A stretch of 58,958 bases of DNA from Oscillospiraceae bacterium Zagget6 (GTDB lineage: Bacteria; Bacillota; Clostridia; Oscillospirales; Oscillospiraceae), in the NCBI GenBank assembly GCA_001941075.1, contig MSHH01000080.1:1-58958 (forward strand), given 5' to 3'. The notes below the pieces were generated by a model. It saw only the letters and a list, made by a program, of their open reading frames with translations, had not been told where the DNA came from and searched no databases. Positions 27,139 through 34,326 of the stretch are shown in pieces. Made by a program: the position numbers and the translations under genes. Positions within the stretch are counted from its first letter, which is position 1. Each line of letters opens with the position of its first letter.

Positions 27139-27267
27139 CGTTGTTATGTGCCTGCTTTTCCATCAATCAACGGGAATCGTTTGTTTACTCGTCCTCTATA
27201 TTCCACCATTCTAAAAGGGGAAAACCAATGATTCCCTTTTGCGCCCGGTCTAATTGACCGGCAGAGC

Positions 27268-27678
27268 CTACCCCTCGTCCAACAACCGGTTGGCAAAGCT
27301 GTTCAGCGCCTCGCAGGGTTCATATTCACAGCGGTAGCCCACCCCGTCGATGATGAGAAACGGGTTATAGGCATTGACCTCCAGGGTGGTCCCGTCCGCC
27401 AGCGTCAGAGAGAACACGCAGCCCTGCCCCATGTATTCGGTATAGGAGTTGTCCTTCCGGTAAATCACCACAGCGTTGAGGTCGGCTGCCAGCTCGTCCA
27501 CCGCTTCGATTTCCACTGTCTCGCCCGGCGGCGTCAACGTGACGGAGGCCGCCGTGATGTCCTCCGCCGAAAGGTTCTTGAAGGGCCGCCGCCCCCATGT
27601 CCCCGACAGCGCCAGCACAGCGGCCCCCACCGCCACGGTGCAGACGAGGACCAGGAGGGCGATTCTTTTCTTTTTCAT
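27268..27678 (-). CDS. small exported or membrane-anchored protein of unknown function
   Basis: A 136-residue protein with an N-terminal hydrophobic segment after KKKR (residues 5-26, IALLVLVCTVAVGAAVLAL) and an extracytoplasmic domain of about 105 residues. The signal segment has no lipobox, so it is probably an anchor or an uncleaved signal. The ATG at 27678 follows AAAGGAG; six upstream codons of the open frame are rejected. It starts 43 bases after the DUF975 gene on the same strand and is probably cotranscribed. No family was recognised. Confidence 0.7.
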   Translation of the reverse strand: MKKKRIALLVLVCTVAVGAAVLALSGTWGRRPFKNLSAEDITAASVTLTPPGETVEIEAVDELAADLNAVVIYRKDNSYTEYMGQGCVFSLTLADGTTLEVNAYNPFLIIDGVGYRCEYEPCEALNSFANRLLDEG

Positions 27679-27720
27679 TGCGAGGCTCCTTTCCACCGTG
27701 AGGGGAGGGGCGCGTCAGAA

Positions 27721-28581
27721 TCAGTTGTAAACGTCCCCGTCCCCGATGCGCCCGCTCTTTTCCTGGCAGATGGCCTGGTAGAAGGCGGCGTTGGTCAGCT
27801 GTTGGTAGGGGGTCACGTAGAAGATGCCCACCAACCCCAGGGTGATGGTGCTGAGCAGGTTCCAGCCGATGAAGGAAAGATCCAGCACGAAAGCTCGCCA
27901 CTTGTTCCCATACATCAAATCGGCGCTGGCGGCAAAGACCTCCTTCCGGCTCATCTCCGGGCACTCGGCCAGCAAATAGGGGACCATCCGGTACTCGTAA
28001 GCCTTGACGATGCCGGGGAAAATAAACAGCAGCGACCACAGGACGATTTTCACGTCCCGCAGCAGCATGGTCGTGACGGTGGTCTTATAGTTGCTGTCGA
28101 AGGCGCAGAGTACCTCCCGCATTTGGGCGGGGAACCGCAAATTCACCAGAAAGAACCGGTGCGCCCCCACCGCCAGCGGGTTCAGCACGAAAATGTCCAG
28201 CACGAACACCACCGCCAGCGCAATGACCGCCGCCACACCGACGAAAGTACCCAAAAGACTGGAGACGGAGAAACTGCTGCCGCCCGTGCCGGTTCCAAAC
28301 TCGATATAGGGGTCGTAATAGTCATCACCGTAGTAGCTGTAGCCATAATAGCTGTCACCGTAGTAGCTGTCACCAAAATAACTGTCGCCATAGTAGCTGT
28401 TGCCGTAATAATTGCCCTCGGTAGCCGTGGAGACAGCGTTGGACGCAGTGCTGCCAGCAGTCGCGCCGGTACTGCCGCCGTTGATGAGCAGGATGATCAG
28501 CCCCAACAGCACCAGCTTCCAGTAATTTGTATGCAGGGACGCTTTGGCCTGCATCTTTAAGGATTCTCTTGTCCGCTTCAT
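27721..28581 (-). CDS. DUF975 family membrane protein with a YYGDS tandem repeat
   Basis: A 286-residue multi-spanning membrane protein of the DUF975 family. The typical parts are present: an N-terminal helix before segment 1 (KMQAKASLHTNYWKLVL), a conserved loop with RFFLVNLR, the MLRDVKIVLWSLLFIFPGI segment (parts MLRDVKIVLW and LLFIFPGI), and ECPEMSRKEVFAASADLM (parts ECPEMSRKEV and ASADLM). Unusually, residues 57-90 between segments 1 and 2 are a near-perfect five-residue tandem repeat (YYGDS), placed outside or in a loop. Promoter-like elements lie at 28657-28685. Function of DUF975 is not established. Confidence 0.85.
   Translation of the reverse strand: MKRTRESLKMQAKASLHTNYWKLVLLGLIILLINGGSTGATAGSTASNAVSTATEGNYYGNSYYGDSYFGDSYYGDSYYGYSYYGDDYYDPYIEFGTGTGGSSFSVSSLLGTFVGVAAVIALAVVFVLDIFVLNPLAVGAHRFFLVNLRFPAQMREVLCAFDSNYKTTVTTMLLRDVKIVLWSLLFIFPGIVKAYEYRMVPYLLAECPEMSRKEVFAASADLMYGNKWRAFVLDLSFIGWNLLSTITLGLVGIFYVTPYQQLTNAAFYQAICQEKSGRIGDGDVYN
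28312..28413 (-). repeat. 15-bp tandem repeat encoding YYGDS units
   Basis: About seven 15-base units (core AGCTGTCACCGTAGT-like) encode repeated YYGDS, YFGDS, YYGYS and YYGDD. The units are in frame inside the DUF975 gene, so length variants would keep the frame. Confidence 0.85.
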
Positions 28582-28656
28582 AGTACGGGCCTCCTTTTGA
28601 CGGTTCCTCTTGATTTAACAGACGTGAACTGTGAGACACCGTCCATCGTTTTAGTA

Positions 28657-28685
28657 ATCATAGCACAATTCAGTGGGGAAGTAAA
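28657..28685 (-). promoter_or_regulatory. promoter of the DUF975 gene
   Basis: On the minus strand TTTACT and TATGAT are separated by 17 bases, about 75 bases before the start codon. Confidence 0.6.
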
Positions 28686-28762
28686 TGAAAAACAGGTTAA
28701 ATTTCGGTAACAGAACCTTTACAAATGGTTACAAAATCCGCTCAGACCGGGCAAATTTGTAC

Positions 28763-28792
28763 TTGACAAACCCCGACTGTCTCCTATATAAT
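28763..28792 (+). promoter_or_regulatory. promoter of the leuA T-box transcript
   Basis: A perfect TTGACA and a perfect TATAAT with an 18-base spacer; transcription would start near 28799, at the foot of the T-box leader. Confidence 0.88.
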
Positions 28793-28798
28793 ATCTTC

Positions 28799-29083
28799 CT
28801 GTGAACGCACAAAGACTGCGAAGGGAAAAAAGACCCTGTGAGCCATTGCAGAGAGCCGCCGGTGGGTGCAAGGCGGCGTGGACGCAGGGGGATGCCTGTT
28901 CCCGGAGTTGACCGCCCGAACCGTTTGCGCAGTAGGGCTGTACGGCTGGACCCCGTTACCGGTCCGGGCCTTGTTAGAGGCTGCTGAGGGCCGTTGTGTG
29001 ACCAACGGCTGAACCAGGGTGGTACCACGTTATGGTTTTGTAACGTCCCTGACCTTCTCAGAGGGTCGGGAGGCGTTTTTTTC
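28799..29083 (+). ncRNA. T-box leader (leucine) before leuA
   Basis: A tRNA-sensing leader. The T-box sequence GAACCAGGGTGGTACCACG is at 29011-29029. The intrinsic terminator follows (CCTGACC 29048-29054 with GGTCGGG 29064-29070, then a T-run). Stem I can be drawn: GGGAA/UUCCC (28823-28827, 28899-28903) and CCCTG/CAGGG (28834-28838, 28885-28889), with the distal CCGCC...GGCGG. The internal loop between the first two helices contains CTG (28896-28898), a fitting leucine specifier. The downstream gene is 2-isopropylmalate synthase, so uncharged leucyl-tRNA should allow read-through. The specifier assignment is inference. Confidence 0.9.
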
Positions 29084-29134
29084 ATGCCTTTTCCCGGCTC
29101 CCGCAACTATACCGTTTTTGGAGGAGTTTTCACT

Positions 29135-30862
29135 ATGCACGGCTACGAAAAGTACATTCCCTTTGTTCCCCAGCCCATCGAGAACCGCACCTGGCCGGAC
29201 AACACCATCACCAAGGCCCCCATCTGGTGTTCTGTGGACCTGCGGGACGGCAACCAGGCCCTCATCGACCCCATGAACATGGACGAAAAGCTGGAGATGT
29301 TCCATATGCTGGTGGACGAGATCGGCGTGAAAGAGGTGGAAATCGGGTTCCCCTCCGCCTCCGACACCGACTATGACATCTGCCGGGAGCTGATCGAGGG
29401 CGGCCACATCCCCGACGACGTGACCATCCAGGTGCTGGTGCAGGCCCGCCCCCACCTCATCAAAAAGACCTTTGAGGCCATCCAGGGGGCCAAACACGTC
29501 ATCTTCCACTTCTACAACTCCACCTCCACCCTCCAGCGGCAGGTGGTGTTCCGCACCGACGTGGCAGGGGTGAAGCAGATCGCCATCGACGCCGCCGATT
29601 TGATTTACGAAATGGCGCAGCCCGTCATCGCCTCCGGCATGGATCTGCGGTATGAGTATTCCCCCGAGTCCTTCATGGGCACCGAGATGGACGCGGCGGT
29701 GGAGATTTGCGCCGCTGTGCTGGATCACCTCCACGCCGACGAGGACCACAAGGTCATCCTCAACCTGCCCACCACCGTGGAGAACTGTATGCCCAACCAG
29801 TTCGCCGACGAGATGGAATATTTCATCCGCAAGCTGCCTGGCCGGGAGCGGGCCATCATCTCCCTGCACCCCCACAACGACAGGGGCTGCGGCGTAGCCA
29901 CCACCGAGGCCGGTCTGCTGGCCGGAGCCGAGCGAGTGGAAGCCTGTCTCTTTGGCAACGGTGAGCGCACCGGCAACGTGGACATGATTACCGTGGCTAT
30001 GAATATGTACGTCCAGGGGGTGGACCCGGAGCTGGACCTGAGCCACATGGAGCGCATCATCGAGATGTATGAGCGCTGCACCAAGATGAAGGTGCCGGAG
30101 CGCCAGCCCTACGCCGGGGACCTGGTGTTCACCGCCTTTTCCGGCAGTCACCAGGACGCCATCAACAAGGGCTTCAACTACATGACGGAGACCGGCACCG
30201 ACAAGTGGATGGTCCCCTATCTGCCCATCAACCCGGAGGACTTGGGCCGCACCTACGAGCCGGTGCGCATCAACTCCCAGTCCGGCAAGGGCGGCGCGGC
30301 CTTTATCATGCACCACAAGTTCGGTTTCGACCTGCCCAAGGCCATGCACCCGGAGTTTGGCGCGGTGGTCCAGGCGGAGTCCGACCGCCAGGGCGTGGAG
30401 CTGAAGCCGGAGACCATCTACCGCCTGTTCGAGCAGGAATACCTGAAGGTGGACGGCCCCTATCGCCTCATCAGCAACAAGCTGGGCGCTACGGTAGAGA
30501 ACGGCGTGGCTCATTCCCACTTCTACGGCAAGCTCCAGCACAAGGACACCGTCTTTGAGGTCATCGGCAACGGCAACGGCCCCATCGACGCCTTCTTCAA
30601 CGCCATTCACGGAGAGCGGATGGACCGCTACCAGTTCATCGACTACAAGGAGCACGCCATCAGCCAAGGCTCCGACTCCATGGCCGTGGCCTATATCCAG
30701 CTGCGCAACAAGGAGGGCGACGACATCTTTGGCGTGGGCATGGACCACAACATCTCCATGGCCTCCATCAAGGGCATCCTCTGCGCCATCAACCGGGGCA
30801 AGGCCCTGGAGCATCGGAAGGAAGCGGAGGCAGCCGCCAAAGCGTCCGGCGATGAGGCGTAA
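29135..30862 (+). CDS. leuA: 2-isopropylmalate synthase (long, LeuA2-type)
   Basis: First committed step of leucine synthesis: condenses acetyl-CoA with 2-oxoisovalerate. The protein has 575 residues and the yeast/actinobacterial LeuA2 N-terminus (PQPIENRTWPDNTITKAP). Catalytic HMGL-type TIM barrel: VDLRDGNQAL near residue 38 and the metal-binding HPHNDRG near residue 245. The C-terminal third (from about residue 430) is the LeuA dimer/regulatory domain that normally binds leucine. The ATG at 29135 follows GAGGAG by 8 bases, after the T-box terminator. No other leucine genes are in the window. The transcript ends without an obvious terminator before nrdR. Confidence 0.95.
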   Translation: MHGYEKYIPFVPQPIENRTWPDNTITKAPIWCSVDLRDGNQALIDPMNMDEKLEMFHMLVDEIGVKEVEIGFPSASDTDYDICRELIEGGHIPDDVTIQVLVQARPHLIKKTFEAIQGAKHVIFHFYNSTSTLQRQVVFRTDVAGVKQIAIDAADLIYEMAQPVIASGMDLRYEYSPESFMGTEMDAAVEICAAVLDHLHADEDHKVILNLPTTVENCMPNQFADEMEYFIRKLPGRERAIISLHPHNDRGCGVATTEAGLLAGAERVEACLFGNGERTGNVDMITVAMNMYVQGVDPELDLSHMERIIEMYERCTKMKVPERQPYAGDLVFTAFSGSHQDAINKGFNYMTETGTDKWMVPYLPINPEDLGRTYEPVRINSQSGKGGAAFIMHHKFGFDLPKAMHPEFGAVVQAESDRQGVELKPETIYRLFEQEYLKVDGPYRLISNKLGATVENGVAHSHFYGKLQHKDTVFEVIGNGNGPIDAFFNAIHGERMDRYQFIDYKEHAISQGSDSMAVAYIQLRNKEGDDIFGVGMDHNISMASIKGILCAINRGKALEHRKEAEAAAKASGDEA

Positions 30863-30915
30863 GTGCCACACATAAAAATATACACCGTCCCGGGCGTTTT
30901 ATACCGGATTTGTGG

Positions 30916-30944
30916 TTGCCAAACCGGGCAGACTGTGTTATAAT
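30916..30944 (+). promoter_or_regulatory. nrdR promoter
   Basis: TTGCCA and a perfect TATAAT are 17 bases apart, 54 bases before the start codon. Confidence 0.8.
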
Positions 30945-30997
30945 TTTAACAATTAAAAACAGCGAGGCCAACTGCGCGGAAAAGGAGTGGTCGCCCT

Positions 30998-31453
30998 ATG
31001 AAATGCCCGTTTTGCGGATATAACGACAGCAAGGTGGTGGATTCCCGCCACGCCGACGAGGGCGACAGCATCCGCCGCCGCCGGGTGTGCCTGAGCTGCG
31101 GCAAGCGCTTCACCACCTATGAGACGGTGGAGCAGGTGCCGCTGATGGTCATCAAACGGGACGGCAGCCGTCAGGCGTTCGATCGGCAGAAGATGCTCTG
31201 GGGCATGATCCGGGCCTGCTACAAGCGGCCCGTCTCCACCGAGACGCTGGAGCAGATCAGCATCGAGATCGAGCAGGAACTGCGCAACACCCTGACCCTG
31301 GAGGTCTCCGCCGAGCAGGTGGGGGAGCTGGTCATGGCGAAGCTGAAAGAGGTGGACGACGTGTCCTATGTCCGCTTCGCCTCGGTGTACCGCCAGTTCC
31401 GGGACATCACCACCTTCCGGGACGAGCTGGACAAGCTGCTCTCCCAGAAGTGA
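30998..31453 (+). CDS. nrdR: transcriptional repressor NrdR
   Basis: Senses ATP/dATP and represses ribonucleotide reductase genes. The 151-residue protein has an N-terminal zinc ribbon with Cys3, Cys6, Cys31 and Cys34 (MKCPFCGY and CLSCGKRF), the DSR and RRRR contacts typical of the family, and an ATP-cone domain from about residue 49 ([17 protein letters not shown]). The length matches NrdR exactly. It has its own promoter and terminator. No ribonucleotide reductase gene is present here, so its targets lie elsewhere. Confidence 0.97.
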   Translation: MKCPFCGYNDSKVVDSRHADEGDSIRRRRVCLSCGKRFTTYETVEQVPLMVIKRDGSRQAFDRQKMLWGMIRACYKRPVSTETLEQISIEIEQELRNTLTLEVSAEQVGELVMAKLKEVDDVSYVRFASVYRQFRDITTFRDELDKLLSQK

Positions 31454-31486
31454 GATGGGAATCGCAATCCCTCATAAACGAAACAA

Positions 31487-31522
31487 ACCCGCACACCGGT
31501 TTTTGAAGCCCGGTGTGCGGGT
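31487..31522. terminator. bidirectional terminator
   Basis: A perfect 13-bp stem (31487-31499 with 31510-31522) followed by GTTTTTG lies between the convergent nrdR and TVP38 genes. Confidence 0.92.
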
Positions 31523-31532
31523 GTTTTTGCGT

Positions 31533-32237
31533 TCAATTTTCGCCCTGGGGTTTCCGGTGGAGCCGCGCCAGCGCCCAGTCCTGGAGCCTGTCGCCGTAGA
31601 GCAGCCCCAGCACAAAGAGGCACATTCCAACCGCCGCCACCAGCGGCAGCGCCCAGGTGGGGAGGGAGAACAGCGAGGCCCCCATCGCCGAGGCCACGAA
31701 CAGCCCCCAGTGGCGGGTCAGCAGAACGATGAGGGCGAAGCGCCGATGAGGAATGTCTGTCAGCCCCGCCAGAATGCAAATCAGGTCGTCCGGGAAGAAG
31801 GGGAACAGGAACACCATCACCAGAAAGCTGTCCCGCTTGCGCCCAATCAGGTCCAGGTATTTGGGGGGCAGTTTTCGGCTGGCGACTCTCATGGCCCAGT
31901 CCCGCGCCAGCGTCCGGGCCAGGGAGAAGGTGATGAGACTGCCCAGGTTCACCGCCAGAAAGGTGAGGAGGAACCCCCAGCCCAGGCCGAAGCAGGCCCC
32001 GCCCGCCATGGCTGTCAGGTTGCTGGGAATGGGCGCGATGATGACGCTGGAGAGCTGCAACAGGAAAAACACCAGATGGGACCAGGGGGCGGAATCAGCC
32101 AGAAATTCCCGCAGGTTGTCCACACTTTTCAGACTGTGGAGCGCGCCGGTTTTCCAGAGGAAGAGGGAAAGGGCCAGCAGGAGGACGATGGCGGCGGCAA
32201 TGGCGAAAAACCATTGTTTGGAATGTTTCGTGTTCAA
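31533..32237 (-). CDS. TVP38/TMEM64 (VTT domain) family membrane protein
   Basis: A 234-residue polytopic membrane protein of the VTT/DedA superfamily, whose members are linked to lipid scrambling or membrane homeostasis. Visible parts: membrane segment at residues 12-33, the amphipathic re-entrant motif around APIPSNLTAMAGGACFG, and the second VTT element FPFFPDDLICILAG with conserved Pro-Asp. The start is uncertain: TTG 32237 is preferred (GAAGAAGGG just upstream, normal length), but ATG 32297 is possible, and the full open frame would be far too long for the family. Confidence 0.8.
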   Translation of the reverse strand: MNTKHSKQWFFAIAAAIVLLLALSLFLWKTGALHSLKSVDNLREFLADSAPWSHLVFFLLQLSSVIIAPIPSNLTAMAGGACFGLGWGFLLTFLAVNLGSLITFSLARTLARDWAMRVASRKLPPKYLDLIGRKRDSFLVMVFLFPFFPDDLICILAGLTDIPHRRFALIVLLTRHWGLFVASAMGASLFSLPTWALPLVAAVGMCLFVLGLLYGDRLQDWALARLHRKPQGEN

Positions 32238-32431
32238 AAGGACCCTTCTTCCCCAGGTTTTGCGGATTTTGTGGACTTTGTAATTGTATGGTAGCATATC
32301 CGCAGGAAAAAGAACAGTCCTTTTTAAGAATTTTAACAAAAGATTTGAAATATTTATGGAATCTTCATGTTTGGACGGCATAGCCCCGCGCCCTTCCGCA
32401 TAGGATTCACCAGCAAAGGAGGGGGTCAGGG

Positions 32432-32938
32432 ATGGAACGGGAGCTTCCACTGTACGAAAACGGCGTTTTGCGGGGACACATCCTCTGCAAGGACGAGGGC
32501 TGCTACATGACTTTTTCGGTGGACGCGCCCCTCTTGGGCGGCGGCGTGAAAAAGGTCTGGCTGTTCTCGGACGGAGGAGGGCGGCTGCTGTTGGGGACAC
32601 TGGTCCCGGAGGGGCAGCGCCTTCGGCTCCGGCGGCGGGTTTCCCACTCGGACCTCCGGTTCCGGGGCATGGCCGCGCCCACCTCCGGGCAGATCAACCC
32701 CCAGGAGGCCGCGCCCGGCTGGAGCAGCCTCTCTACGCTGCCGCTCCATGACCCGGAACTGGTCGCCGCCCTCGCGGGCTTGCAGGGCAGTTGGCGCAGG
32801 GACGGGGACAGTGTGGAGCTACGCTTCCCCTGGCAGGTGGGGCAGGCGGTGCCGGTGGTCAGCCGCTTTTGCCTGGGCCAGCCGGGGGACAGCTGGTGGC
32901 GGCTGCGGCTGACCATCAGCGAAACCGCCAACGGGTAA
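32432..32938 (+). CDS. hypothetical protein
   Basis: A 168-residue soluble protein not recognised as a known family. AAAGGAGGGGG precedes the ATG by about 9 bases, and base composition fits the surrounding genes, so it is probably real. The N-terminal 60 residues look like beta strands (LPLYENGVLRGHILCKDEG), the middle is basic (RLRLRRRVSHSD), and the C-terminus has Trp/Arg-rich strands (SWWRLRLTIS). It is divergent from the TVP38 gene and no operon partner exists. No signal peptide or membrane segment. Confidence 0.65.
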   Translation: MERELPLYENGVLRGHILCKDEGCYMTFSVDAPLLGGGVKKVWLFSDGGGRLLLGTLVPEGQRLRLRRRVSHSDLRFRGMAAPTSGQINPQEAAPGWSSLSTLPLHDPELVAALAGLQGSWRRDGDSVELRFPWQVGQAVPVVSRFCLGQPGDSWWRLRLTISETANG

Positions 32939-33040
32939 AACAGAACGCCTCCGCGCTGCTTGCAGATAACAGACAGTGCAGAGGCGTGTTTTGTGTGTTT
33001 CAACCTTATGCTTCTTTGGAGAAAGGTCAAACCATAAGAT

Positions 33041-33110
33041 AAGCACTATCCCTCTTGCCTCCCCTGAAAGGGGAGGTGGCGCGGCGTAAGCCGCGACGGA
33101 GGGGTTTCCA
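33041..33110. repeat. dispersed hairpin repeat
   Basis: Contains CCTCCCCT-GAAA-GGGGAGG (33059-33076) and GCGGCGTAAGCCGC, followed by GACGGAGGGG. The first 30 bases recur inverted at 22-53. This looks like a REP-type intergenic element. The stretch 32939-33129 contains no gene. Confidence 0.65.
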
Positions 33111-33129
33111 GCGCGGTTTCATTTTGCTA

Positions 33130-33159
33130 TTGACAGGCCATATATGGGTGTGATATAGT
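33130..33159 (+). promoter_or_regulatory. promoter immediately before the CRISPR-like array
   Basis: A perfect TTGACA (33130-33135) and TATAGT (33154-33159) are 18 bases apart. Transcription would begin near 33166, about 15 bases before the first repeat. Confidence 0.7.
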
Positions 33160-33180
33160 AAGGATACACAAATGGTTGTT

Positions 33181-33329
33181 GTGTTTTCTTACCTCTAAGG
33201 GATTGATACGTAATCTTGTTTGTTGGTCTTGGCTTTCCTGAGTCACGTGTTTTCTTACCTCTAAGGGATTGATACTTTAGACGATACACTAACCTTTGCA
33301 GGATTTTCCGTGTTTTCTTACCTCTAAGG
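33181..33329 (+). CRISPR. orphan CRISPR-like mini-array, two complete repeats and one truncated
   Basis: A 29-base unit starting GTGTTTTCTTACCTCTAAGG and ending GATTGATAC occurs identically at 33181-33209 and 33247-33275. Its first 20 bases recur at 33310-33329. The unique intervals are 37 bases (33210-33246) and 34 bases (33276-33309), normal spacer lengths. The 3' end ATTGATAC resembles the ATTGAAAC handle of type I-B and III repeats, which gives plus-strand orientation with the degenerate terminal repeat distal. No cas gene is in the window. With only two spacers it could be a relic or a non-CRISPR direct repeat. Confidence 0.65.
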
Positions 33330-33348
33330 ACTCCGCCCACAACAACCA

Positions 33349-33394
33349 AAAACCGGGACAGACGAACCAACCACGTCTGTCCCGGTTTTACATT
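33349..33394 (+). terminator. intrinsic terminator closing the mini-array transcript
   Basis: A perfect 16-bp stem (33349-33364 with 33374-33389), loop of 9, with TTTTACATTTT following. It is symmetric enough to act on both strands, but the opposing operon has its own terminator at 33436-33469. Confidence 0.88.
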
Positions 33395-33435
33395 TTGATA
33401 TTCCTCTGAGCTGGCCTGACCGCCCGGACACAAAA

Positions 33436-33469
33436 CCCCCTCCGCCATGCGCTGGCACGGCAGAGGGGG
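33436..33469 (-). terminator. terminator of the TrpXYZ-like ABC operon
   Basis: An 11-bp stem with one wobble pair (33436-33446 with 33459-33469), followed on the minus strand by TTTTG. Confidence 0.75.
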
Positions 33470-33492
33470 GGTACGTTGTATGGGGCGCTATA

Positions 33493-34326
33493 TCATTTTT
33501 TCCCTTCCGGTCCGCTCTCCTGCACCGTAGAGAGCAAAATGCGGTCGTTGTCAAATTCCTTGCCCGTGCCCACGCTGAACTTCTCCAGCAGGTCCTCCAC
33601 GGTCATCTTGGCCCGCTCCGGGCCGGAGACGTCAAAGACGACGTGGCCGGAGTCCATCATCAGCGTCCGGTTGCCCAGCTCCAGGGCCTGGTGCATGTTG
33701 TGGGTGACCATCAGGCAGGTGATGTTCCGTTCCGCCACGATGCGCTTGGTCAGGTCCAGCACCTTTTCCGCCGTGCCGGGGTCCAGGGCGGCGGTGTGCT
33801 CGTCCAGCAGCAGCAGCTTGGGGGTGACGATGGTGGCCATCAGCAGGGTCAGCGCCTGGCGCTGACCGCCGGAGAGGAGGCCCACCGGGTTTTTCATCCG
33901 GTCCTCCAGCCCCATGTTCAGCATGGCCAGGTGCTCCCGGAACATCTCCCGCTCCTTGGCGGAGACCCGGCTCAAAAAAGAGTGCCTGCCCTTGGAGGCC
34001 CGGAGGTAGGCCACCGCCAGGTTTTCTTCGATGGTCATGTTGGGGGCGGTGCCCTTCATGGGGTCCTGGAACAGGTGGCCCAGATACCGCGCCCGCTCGT
34101 ACTCCGGCTTGTAGGTGATGTTTTCCCCGTCCAGAGCCACCAGTCCCTCATCGATGTAAAAGCCGCCGCAGATAGCGTTGAACAGGGTGGACTTGCCCGC
34201 GCCGTTGGAGCCGATGATGGTGATGAAATCCCCGTCGGGGACGTCCAGCGACACCCGATCCAGAGCGGTTTTCTGGTTGACGGTGCCGGGATTGAAGGTC
34301 TTGGAGACGTTGGTCAGCTTCAGCAT
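33493..34326 (-). CDS. ABC transporter ATP-binding protein (TrpZ/YckI-like)
   Basis: ATPase of the three-gene importer with the two genes upstream on the minus strand; 277 residues. Walker A GSNGAGKST (about 39-47), signature LLSGGQRQALTLLMA, Walker B KLLLLDEHTAALDP, H-loop VTHNMHQAL. It resembles the ATPases paired with ABC_sub_bind proteins (the TrpXYZ-type group). It overlaps the permease gene by 7 bases, so translation is coupled. Last gene of the operon, followed by a terminator. Confidence 0.9.
   Translation of the reverse strand: MLKLTNVSKTFNPGTVNQKTALDRVSLDVPDGDFITIIGSNGAGKSTLFNAICGGFYIDEGLVALDGENITYKPEYERARYLGHLFQDPMKGTAPNMTIEENLAVAYLRASKGRHSFLSRVSAKEREMFREHLAMLNMGLEDRMKNPVGLLSGGQRQALTLLMATIVTPKLLLLDEHTAALDPGTAEKVLDLTKRIVAERNITCLMVTHNMHQALELGNRTLMMDSGHVVFDVSGPERAKMTVEDLLEKFSVGTGKEFDNDRILLSTVQESGPEGKK

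Noticed and set aside
28799-29083. Alternative start of leuA within the T-box leader at 28994
   Set aside because: That frame would translate the T-box sequence and terminator; the ATG at 29135 has a good ribosome site and matches LeuA2 N-termini.
33119-33448. Minus-strand frame with repeated SLRGKKT
   Set aside because: The peptide repeat only reflects the CRISPR-like DNA repeats and the terminator; no ribosome site supports translation.
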